Origin: Acanthaster planci
Lineage: Eukaryota > Echinodermata > Asteroidea > Valvatida > Acanthasteridae
Direction: 5' to 3'
Assembly: GCF_001949145.1 (NCBI RefSeq)
Contig: NW_019091404.1
Location: forward strand, 1,852,661 to 1,916,660
DNA length: 64,000 nucleotides
Position 1 is the first letter of the stretch. Every line of letters begins with the position of its first letter. This document shows, piece by piece, positions 11,601-22,500 of this stretch. The position numbers and the translations under genes are program-made. The notes under the pieces are model-generated. The model did no database searches. It saw only the letters and a list, made by a program, of their open reading frames with translations, and had not been told where the DNA came from.

Positions 11601-12782
11601 GAGACGATTTACAGGAACTTCAAGCAGATCCAGCTCAAGCCTGACAAGTTCAAGGACTACCTCCTGTCCAGCCACGTTGGTTTCTCAAGCTGTGAGACTA
11701 TTGGGACGCCGCTCAACAAGTCCAAAGGTATGGGTGTGGGAGCCCTCTCTTGTTTGCTTGGAACAGCCGGGCGGACTTGCAGACCGCAGGACGTAAACTC
11801 TTTGGGTGTGTTAGGTGGGGCAATGAGTTGATACGCTGGGTCGTTTCGTCTGACGAAGGGTCGAAGGCATGCATTTGTTTCAGAGTGTGATTTGGTGTTG
11901 AAGGGAAGCCCAGACATTTGGGGCAATACATCTTGTATTGTAAAGTAAAAGCTTTTCAGCAACTTTTCCCATTTCAAATGACTGTGCATTTATACCTCAT
12001 TAACCAGATTTAGTCCAAAATTTGGGACTTGCATGTACAGGACTACTCATTGTCATGAATATTATTCATGTTGTAAAATTATCCCTGGATTCCTGAAAGA
12101 TGTAAAATCCCTCTGTAATCAAATTTATTTACAACCTTATCAGTTGCATTTTTTCACCAAGAACAAAACCTGGTTGGTTTTTTTTGGGGGGGCGGGGGCA
12201 TTTTGATGGATTTAAAATTTTTATTTCTAATGAGAAGGCAGACATTTAATGAAAAAAACATTCTTCTGCACTTCAGGTTTCCGACGCCCAATTTTGATGT
12301 TCACAAAGTTGACCACGTCCAGAGATGGCATAGCCAAGCCAGAGGTGCCTCCCAGCCCCGGCTGTTCGTCGACGACGAGCAAGATGGAACAACTTGTGGT
12401 GCCCACCTTGCATGACACGCCCTCTACTGGTGACCGCACACCCCTTGCCGTTCCCCACAAGATTGGTAGCAGACCTTTAGAGTCATCTTGTGCCAAGGGG
12501 GAGTGCGCTGCTGGTTCCACCTGCCAAGGCACGAGCATGGACCCCCAGCCGGACGACGGCAAGCAGGCATCACGAGACGACAAAGGGAACAGTGTGGAAG
12601 TTGAACAGTCGGACCATCTTCCAAAGAGACAGGCTTTGAGCCAAGCCACAACCGAGACTGAAGAAAAAAAGTTGGACACTAAACGCAGCTTCCATGTGGA
12701 TGAGTTGGTCGAGGACGGCAAGAAAAGTGGTTCAGAGACCCCTCCAGCAAAGAAAGTCAAAGCAGAAGTGACAACAGATTAG
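8624..12782 (+). CDS. MEPCE: 7SK snRNA methylphosphate capping enzyme (4 exons, 750 aa)
   Basis: Transfers methyl from SAM to the 5' gamma-phosphate of 7SK RNA, stabilising the nuclear 7SK particle that restrains P-TEFb. Exons: 8624-10024, 10897-11115, 11601-11727, 12277-12782. The start is the first ATG in a frame open further upstream. The first ~330 residues are low-complexity and Lys/Arg-rich, with two related motifs, DPLNLNSLC (~144) and DPLKLNTVC (~188), as in vertebrate MEPCE. The bin3 methyltransferase begins at [16 protein letters not shown] (~341); SAM motif I is [10 protein letters not shown] (377-386), then [10 protein letters not shown] and [16 protein letters not shown] (488-503), [19 protein letters not shown] and [14 protein letters not shown]. 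The fold ends near [10 protein letters not shown]. About 150 further residues, polar and ending with a basic PPAKKVKAE, extend past where vertebrate proteins stop. Confidence 0.95.
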
Positions 12783-14750
12783 TAGCTAGAAAGAAAAAAA
12801 AAGTGTCTTTTGTTTTTTTCCTTTAAGGCCAGTTTGCTACCTGTTCATGTTTCTCGTTTTGCATTTTGCGTTTTTGAGAACAAAACGTACTTGCATCAAG
12901 ATCATTAGGTCTGTGGATCATTAGCTTGTCCTCCAATTACTTAATAACACACTTTTTTTCATTAGCATTGCTGATTTGCAAAGAATACTCTCTTAAATTT
13001 AGATAACATTTCACCAGTGCTTTTTTCCCTTTCATTTTAGTGTGTGTAACGTTCTTTTTTCATAACTTGCGTGTCCAAATTCTTTCCTCCTTCACATTGA
13101 AGACGCTTTCAGAGCAGCATGCTTTTTATGTTTGAAGTGCATGTATGTACAGTGTAGTCACACACTATTTTTATGCAATGCCTCACAAGAATTTTCACCC
13201 CTGTAGAAATGAATTTCAAATCCTTTTTTTTTTCGTAAATTCCAGCAGATGGAAGTTATCGTGCAGAACAAATCACAACATGTATTAGAAATGAATGATA
13301 CCTTGATCATGTTTCTTTAGCCAACCGTTTCAAGTACAGTTCTCCTTACTTGAAGTTCTCCTCAGGTTCCAGTCACTAAACTTGACCGTTGCTCTTGCTC
13401 CCCTACCACTGGTCAGAATTTTTCCGCATTTCACTCTAGCTAGGTCAAGATATCTGATGAAGAGTGTTACAAGTATGGAACTGTATAATTTGTTAGTTGA
13501 ACCACACAGTGGAGCTCTGTCACTGTGGAGTATCAACATTTCTGTCTCCAGTCGTCTGGCATCAGGGGTTCATGTGTGAAACCATCAATGTTGGAATGAA
13601 CTTTCTAAAAGCAACTGGGACAATTTATGTTTAAGGGATTACGTCTTTTCCCTTATAAAGGGAAGTCATTATGCCAAAATAATTTGTCTCAATCAAGCAA
13701 TTTACATGGTTTCCTGTTTAAGCAGTATTCTCTTTTAAGAAGAGACCTTTTTTTCCCCTTTTCTTTTTTTCCCCCCTACGAGGCACAGCTTCCTGTTTTG
13801 GGGAAATAGAATAATCTCTTCAAGACTTTTGTAATGATAATGGCACTCGCTGAATTTCATAGGCTGGTGATGTCACCGGCAGTCATAGTGTAACACAGGT
13901 GTGAGAAAGGGGACTCATCCCTTCTCCAAGAGGGCTCATTCGTCCCATGTGTCCTATCTCATCCCTCTAGGGAAACAAACCTGATAGTCCCACCGATTGG
14001 GGTGTGCTTTTCAGGTTACACTTACAGCATTAGAGCCATATGTCAGGCCTTAATGTCGGCAGTAATTTTATTAGACTCTGTTTGTCCCATCTTCTAACTG
14101 CCTTTTTTTTTATACTAAAGCACTGCCAAGAACTGTCAAAATTCAGTGTCCTTGCTCCTTAGGGTCGAGGATAAGGCAGGTTTCATTATAAATAAACTTA
14201 AGTTGAATCTCTTGGACAGTTTTTTTCCTGTAAGCTTAACCCTTGATGTAGAATTGATTCAGTAGGCTGATTTGTAAGGACTGAGGAGACTAGTTTGTGT
14301 TTAACACAGTCTGCCATCTTTAATGTCGAGCAGTATTAATGCATGGACGATATGTTGTACATGTAGCTAGGGGGACATGGATTTGTTGCCATTATCAAAA
14401 ATACCAGGTTGGGTGGCTGTAGGTAACAGTGCCCTCCTGGATATGGCCAGTCAGTGAAGATAGGTCATCAGAGAGACTTGTGGGAAGTCAATGATGTTTA
14501 TTCAGCTTTTGGGCCCCAAGGAATTAATTGGCATTTGAATCAAGTTTTAAGGAATTTGGTCGATTTTGGTATCAGGAAGTGTTAACAAAATGGTTTTATT
14601 CCTCTCAGAAGCAATCCTTAGGTTTTTTTAAAGTCACGTTATTAATGCCGATTTCTCAAAAGAGTTATCCAATAGTTTTAAGTGTGCTTCTTTGTCCACT
14701 CTTACTATGCCATCTTCATGGATTTTGTTGGATACAGAGACACAAATAAA
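12783..14750 (+). other. Probable 3' UTR of MEPCE
   Basis: T-rich, non-coding sequence directly after the MEPCE stop. AATAAA signals are at 14191-14196 and 14745-14750, either of which could end the transcript; the second sits in a typical ACAAATAAAAC context. No open frame here has coding character. Confidence 0.45.
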
Positions 14751-16517
14751 ACATTTGAAGTGTTGCTTTCAAAAGCTCTTTCATCCTGAACAAATTTTGT
14801 TGTGTTTTAGTTGAACCAAAAATGATTTAATTGAACTCTTGGACAAGACATTTCTTTATCCTTTATTCCAAATGATTCTGTGCACAGCACCCAGCATTAC
14901 TAAAGGGTTTTCTTGTTACAAACTGCACTACATTAGCACGTGTAAAAATCTGCATACGTGCCATATGGGAATCTCACCTAGACAGTCCCGTATCCTCCGA
15001 TTTCAGTATGATTTTACGCACACCCTGGGGGTTAGGGTTTAAGGCCGGTTCCGACTTTGCGCGAGAGTGAAAGCAAATGCGAATTTTTTGACGTCAGATC
15101 AAATATTCACATCACAAACACACCACAGTGGAACACACTTTAATTGGAGCGGAATTTGGTGGCAAATTTTTCGTGACGTTAAATTCACTTTCACATTTGC
15201 CTCAGCTCAGTCGCTGTAGGTTATTTCAGCAAAAGAATTTGAGATGTTTGAAAGTACAGTGTAAAATCCCGTTGATTACAGTGATTTTAATTTCTTTTTC
15301 TGACTTACACATACATATAACACTACTATTTACTTTACATATATGTAAAACTGGTTTGGGGATCATCCTTAACTTTTAGGTCTGTGTTTCTTGTTTTCAT
15401 GGAAGAACGTTGAACCCCTGAAAATCGAATCACTCAGTCTACCTCTCGTGCTAAGAATGAATTACAATAATAAATCAGAGTCATTAAACAATTTGTTCCA
15501 GACAATGAATGTGTAAAGTCGACAACAGGGATTTGCATATGTGGAACCATAAATATCATGATACGTGTATTAGGAATTATACTTCTTTTTACATTTGAAA
15601 TAAGTTAAAAAGAAACAAAATGTACACAGGACGTGTTCTCATTCAATACAGCCATAGAGATGTCATTTAAATATATTGCAACAAACGAAATACTTCTATG
15701 CATTTAAAATGTTTCCGCAAGCAAGTCTTCCTCAGAAATACGATTCTTAGTTATATTTTAAGCAGTTCGCCTCATTTCTCAAAAACTGCTACTCCGTCAC
15801 AAGTTTTTTTGAGTTCTTATCCAAACTTTTCAGTATTCACACAAATCAAAATAGACAAGCTGACACAAATGTGACGTAATTTGCTGAGCGCACTCATGCA
15901 AGCATTGTGTGCATTCTTGACTCTTGGAGGCGTGCGTTCAGCCCTTCTTGGGGGGAAGCAATGTTGGAGCACGTTCATTTGACCTGTGTGTAAGCATCAT
16001 ACCATGTCAGCTTCACGACTTGTAACTGTGGTTGCGTTGTTGCTTAGCAACAATATCCAGAGGACCGAGACGCTCCCTGCATGCGCTGATTCCTGTATTT
16101 GTGGTGTGGAAGGTAATTCCAGTGCATGTACATCCCACAGTATTATCAAAGCGTGAGAAAAGCATCAGCAGGAAACAAAGGGTTCTCTCAAGAGGAGAGG
16201 ACATCGCCATGACAACCACCGTCTCACCTACCGAAGAGCAGCTGATCAAAAAGCCATCTTCCTTGGGAGAGTAGCTGATGAGTAAGCCAGAACTTGGCTA
16301 CAGTTTGCAGGGTCTTGTCAATAGTTGGCAACAAGTGTGAGTGGCAAGTAAATCAGCATTCTCCAGGGCCAGTAGAACAAACATTGGCTCTGAAGAGGCC
16401 GTTATGGCTGGGCTTTTCCTGGGAAAATTGTTTTTTGCAAAAGTCGCAATGCTGCAAAGTGCATGACCGTGAAATCTCAAGACAGACTAAACCCCCGCCC
16501 CCTCCCCAAAAAATTCA
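14751..16517. other. Intergenic, tail-to-tail between MEPCE and DNAJC16
   Basis: The two flanking genes converge here. The right part (to 16517) should hold the DNAJC16 3' UTR, but I see no clear AATAAA on the - strand close to its stop. No further gene or repeat is recognised. Confidence 0.4.
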
Positions 16518-19500
16518 TCATTCTAGCAATGGCCATGTAGTCACAGTGACCTTTGGTAGACTCCCATCCAGCAGTCGATCTAACCACATAGTTAGTCCAT
16601 CTAATGAGACCGCCTCAGCATATTCCTCAGATTCAGAGTCCGAGCTGTCCAAGAGACCAACAAAGCCTACGTCTATTTCGTCACGTCGCCTCCTTGACCT
16701 TTGACCTTGCGAGGACTTGAAGACAAAGTAGAAACTTTTCGAGGGGCGAATCGCTAGTATGGTGCCTATGACAGAAAAAAACAAGCCTCAAAAATGTAAA
16801 GAAAGTCTCTAAAAAACCAAATCCACTGGACTCATCTGAGATGCTCTACTCGATATCACATTCTCTGCTGCATTTAAGCTGTTTATAGCCTGGTTTCCAT
16901 GCTGAACTTACCTAAGCCATTGGGTGTGGCAAACGGCGGCGGGTCCTCACTGTGGGATCTTAGACTTCCCAGCCACCGTCTGTACTTGTCCAACATCAAG
17001 AAGGCTGGTATCAGGAATGGGTGACTGTGGATCAAATCAATACATGACAAATCCATAGTCTGTTGAATGAGGCATTGGATCTGTGCATGAACTGCTGAGG
17101 GCGCTGTGTTACCGTATCATGAGAGCCAAATGAGGAAACTAATGGCTTTTGTCAAGTCTCAGCTTTGCATAACCTTCTGCCTCGCCTGGCCAGACCTTTA
17201 GGCTCCCAACCAAAGATATTGAAAACAATATTGCCATTTAATTTGAAAACTTCTGGGCAAATGCCATTCGGTTGAAACATTTAGGTAGCATTTTCGTTAC
17301 ATCAGATGGAGTCTTTGCAGGCTTGTACACCCCCTGCCACACACCCCAATTTCACTCCAATAGTCAGATCCTGGATTGGCCCAACCAATAGCCAAGAGAC
17401 GTGTACCTCGCTATGTGCATGTGTGCTTCCTGCTTAAAGAGCTGAAACAGCGTGTCCTTGCTGCCCTCGTCTGTCAGGAGAAGCAACAGGATATGACCCT
17501 GTCTTCCACTGGCCAAGAACTTCTCATAAGTTAACTCGTTCAGCTCCCGCATGTGGATGTGCCTGAAAAAGGAAACGGTTGATTAAATTTCATAAACACT
17601 TCGACAAGAAGCTGGCATTTCAAATCCTAATCACACCTACTATCTTTAAAACTGTTCAACACACAGTATGTGACAGACATCCTCTTTTGGTTACAGTTGA
17701 AGGCCATTTTAATCTGAGACTCTACCTCAGTCGAAGATTGGAGCTGTCTGGTTGTGAGTGACCTCTGACCTCTGATGCATATCTGATGAGAACAAAAGGA
17801 ATAGGTGTGATCAGTTCAAAACAGGAGCAAAAGCGGACTACTTGGAAAAATAAGTTTTACATGCACGTTAATGAGAATGTACGCAGTGGGTAAAAACAAT
17901 TGTGATTTCTAAATTGACGGTATAGCCTGGCTCGTATTAATTTGCCTGGGGTTTGATCCACTCTGAAGGTTTAAGTATAAACAATGGGCCATTGGTAAGC
18001 TTCCTGCACAGTAGAGGATTTTTGAGGAATCCAGAATATTCTTCACAAGAGTGTCCAGGGAGTTTTGGGGTATACAGAGGGGACACAAACAAGGTTAAAT
18101 AGGACTATTTTTACCCTTTTCCTCGCGACATATTTCCAGCGGATCCAGGCTCCATGGTTTCTTTACTGCAAGTAGAAGGAACACTGAAAATTAATGGTGC
18201 AATCAACTTACTTCCAGTAACAGTAAACACAACCACACACTTCGACGAAATTAGTTTGACCTTTAAAAGAAATTGCCGCACTAATCCCCAGCTGTATAGA
18301 TTTCCATGTTTGAAGAAATAAAAAGAAAGAATTGGATTTTTTAGACAAAATCAGTTTCACATCAATCAGTCTATAAATACGTGAATCACGTACTCTTACC
18401 CTGCATGTCGAAGTCCAGCAAATGCAAAGAGGAATGCCAACAGATACGCCAGGACGACCAGAACTGCGATAGAAGACTCATTCCTAAAATGACAAGTGGG
18501 ATTTTCGCAAATCATGAGATGCAATAAAAGGTATTCGTTCCTGCTCATACATGGACGCCCCAACCAAACTCCAGGACGTTTGACAACCCAACTAACAAAA
18601 CCTACGTGAAGGTGCGGGCAGGCTTTTTAAAAGGAGCTACAGTGCCTGTTGTGTTCAAAAGTAGACTTGAACCCAATTCCTTCTGCTTGCGATGATAGAC
18701 AACCACTCGACCATCAGGCTTGCCCGAGCTGTCAGATTAGTTCAAATCCAGTTTTAATACCAAGGGTATAAACTTATTAAAGATGGATGGCTTCAAACAT
18801 AAAATTTGTTTCTTCACCTCAGAAACACTAATTTGCATAAAACTTTGAAGGCTGAGACCTCATTTGAATCTATAAACTAAGAGAAACTTTAAATTCATTT
18901 TGTATTGGGCAAATTTCATAGAGCTGCTTAAGCACAGAAATTGCTTAAGCACAAAGGTTACCAGCTCAAACTCTATGTGATTGTCATGCTAACCAAAAGA
19001 CAGGTGAATACCATTCCAAAACAATATAGCGTACATCACAAGAAGTTTTGGTCGATAACCTGATTTGTCAAGCAAGGGTTTTTCACGCTTAAACCAATTG
19101 TTTGCTTAAGCTGCGCAATGAAATTGGCCCCTACTCACCAGGCGGTGAACACAAGTTGCTGTAAGGAGGAGGCAGCCGTTACAAACAGGTTGCAGAAACT
19201 GTACACCCATTGCAAGATCCAGTGCTGAAAAAAACAAAACAAGAGAAGTCATTTTTATACACTGTGCAAGCTGGACACGATTTTGTTTTTTATTTAAATG
19301 TTGAAGTGAGATCGGGAGCATAACAATTTACATAACAAATTGCAGCCAGGTAGACGGCACTATCTGTCTGTTCACGCAGGCTTATCAGCGTGAGACAAAC
19401 AGTGAGTACATGCTGGGGCCATAGTGCTGCCAAGCTGGAACTTTGCTGAGCTAAGCTTTGCTAAGTATTAGCAAAATCAGGGGCCAATTTCATAGAGCTG

Positions 19501-22500
19501 TTTAAGCACAAAATTTGCTTAAGCGTGAAAAAACCTTACTTAATAAATAAGGTTACCAGCCAAAATTCCATGTGATGTATATTGTCTTGGCATGGTGTTC
19601 ACCTGTCTTTTGGTTAGCATGACAATCACATAGATTTTAAGCTGGTAACCTTTGGTTTTTTAAGCAAGGTTTTTTTGCGCTTAAGCAAATTTTGTGCTTA
19701 AGCAGCTCTATGAAATTGGCCCGCAGGTTACCAGTGCAAAAAGGCCATTCACTTTTCATTTTTTTTTTAATGGTCTCCAGCTGACTTTTGCTCGGCATGA
19801 TAAATTTGCATCAGAATGTGCACAGCCCATTATAGTCTTTTCTTAAGTCAGTATCAACATCATCACACAACACGTCATTTGCAAATGGACTTCAGTTAAA
19901 ATTATCAGTGGAAAAGTAGGCATCAAAGTTTGAAAATTATTAAAAGAATAAAAATAAACTCACTGGAGCATTCTCATCTTTCAGTTCTGGTAGAATTGTC
20001 TGGAAGCCCAGCTTGAATTTTTTGTCCACGATTTGCTGCAGGAAGAAGTCCAGTCTTGCCTTGTCTTTGTGCGGTTCATTGCCATGCCAACCCTCGGGCA
20101 GCCAATCATATGCCACCTTTCTGCCATTCTGTCTCCAAAGGACAGCAACCTTCAAACATTGAAAGAAGAAAACTTCTGTAAAGTCATGGTGCAGTGTGAT
20201 TGCTGAAGACTAGCTAAGTAAAGATTAAGTTACAAGATCCTTAGTTTTTAAGTTGAAAACCGTCTTTTAAGCAACAATTTCAAACAAAGATTTTAAGACA
20301 ATGACCAAAAGGCTTTCAGTCATTTGGGAGATTGGAGGATATTTCTCATGAGTACAATGCTGGAATTATGGTGCCGAAGTCCCACTTACGGGAATGGAGC
20401 CGTCGGAATCAAAGCGGGCCAACTGGCCCAGCGCCTTCACAAACTCCTGCTGGGTCTCCTGGTAGAGGTAGGCCAGCCGCACGTCTGCCGGGAAGGAGTC
20501 CGTGGTCTTGGCCACATGACGGAAGAAGTCGCGGTGCTCCTTGTGGACCAAGGGGTTCTTGGTGATGAGGATGATGCAGAATCTTTCAATGGAAAAGAAG
20601 ATGATACCAACAAAAAATGAACAAGAGGCTGGAAGCGGTGTGAACCTGCAGCCTCCAGAATGCTGTGCCGATGTTCAACTAACTCAGCCATTCAGCTGGC
20701 TTAGTAGGGTGGCTAAGTTGGGAACCATCAGCTGGTGGTGGTTTCCCTCACAGAAACACAACTATAAATAAGCCTGTCAGATGCAACACACTTCTTTCTT
20801 TGCTGATGATAATAGAAATTACTCGTAACTTCATCAAAGATTTAAATCTATTTGTTAGAGCAGCATAACCCTCTTTTTGCTGGAGGGAGACTGCCAATGC
20901 CCTAATCCGTTTCCTACCTTCGTCCATACACCCCTGGAGATTCTGGGCACAGGTCTTCGTACACCGGCTGGCACGTCAAACGGGGTACAAACAGGTACTG
21001 GTTCCTGGAGACGGCATCTTCGAGCAGGGAGGTATCAATCTTTGAAGACTAAGGGTCAAAACGGAAAGAGAGGAGATCCAATAATAATTTTCAGAGCTAC
21101 AAACTGTGCAAGGATTCCAACTATTTACGTTGGCGCTGGATGTTCTGGGTTTCTTAAATTGCCTAACAAACCTCAAACCCGCAGCATTCTGGTCGCTGGT
21201 CAAGGCCTCTCAAGTTATACATGTAGATGTTCTGCATGGCAGCCATCTTCCTGGTCGGTGTTTTTGTTCCATAGAGATACACATGAGTAGACCTTTTGTG
21301 CATATCAAAAGCACTGACTGAGAAGATGGCTGCTGTGCATAAACCTAAATGTGCAAATGCAAAGCATGCCTTTCTTAGGGTCAAATTTTAACATGGGTCC
21401 TTAAAAATTAACCTACACAAATGACTGTCTGGTGGCTACTCTAATTTGACAGGCAACCTCCATTGACGCCTGAGTTTGCAACCAGGCCTGCTGCCCAGTA
21501 AAGAGAGCCCGGATTGTGCGATGGTGCATACTTTACTTTGTTCCCTAAATTGGCCCAGTGCGTTGCTGAATGGCAGTGGTGTCTTTTCAAATGTGGCCAG
21601 ATTGGCGTGCAGTGGTGCTGTATCGCTCATCACTGGAGTGCTTGAGAAATTCTGTCCCCGCTGATAATCCGCAGGCGCTGAATGCCGCAAACAGTGATAC
21701 ACTGTTTCAAAACAAGGACAGATTACCTCTGCTACTGCCAACTGAAAATGATGGCAATTCCCAGCAGCTCGGTCTTTTGTTCTGAGTACAGTCTTCTGTT
21801 ACAAGGCCCAGCTCCAATGTCCCATTTTGGGCATCCCCGGCTCGGGGTACCCGGTACCAGGAACCCCGGAGGCAAGTGGTTAAGCAGTGTTACACAGCAT
21901 TTAGCATAAATGAAGGAAATCTCTATTATTTCTGTTCTATCCACTTAAAATTGCGAACTATGGATTCTTGTAATTACTTCACACTGGTTTGTTGGAAGGA
22001 GGCAACACAAAATTGTTCTCAAGTGACCCATCTCAAGATTTTGTACCTGAATTTTTTCCACGTATTCTTCACCGTCTTCTTTGAAGATGAGCAAGGTAGG
22101 TTCGTGGGCCGATACGTCGAACTTCCAGACGAGTTCCGTCGTTTCCTCTCCCTGGTTCTGGGCAAAGCCAAAGGTGTGAAGGTGACGGTATTTGAATGCC
22201 AGGAGGTGGTAGAGAAGAGACGGACCGGAGCGACGGGAGAAGAGGAGAGAGCGAGGCCGGTTGTCGTTATGCCAACCGGAGAAAAACATCTCCTGGTTTG
22301 CATCTGTGACCTTGAAAGAGAAACAAGGAATCCATTGCCACGAGAAATTCACTGATGGGTGACAAATCTACTTTAGGCTCCCACTCAAGTTTACAATTGG
22401 TTGCTCTGACGCTGCATTCTCTGTTGCTGAATCTTTTCAGACAATAATCAAGCTTCCAAATTATTTGTTGCCCTATCAGCCCCGAGCTGGACAGAGAGAG

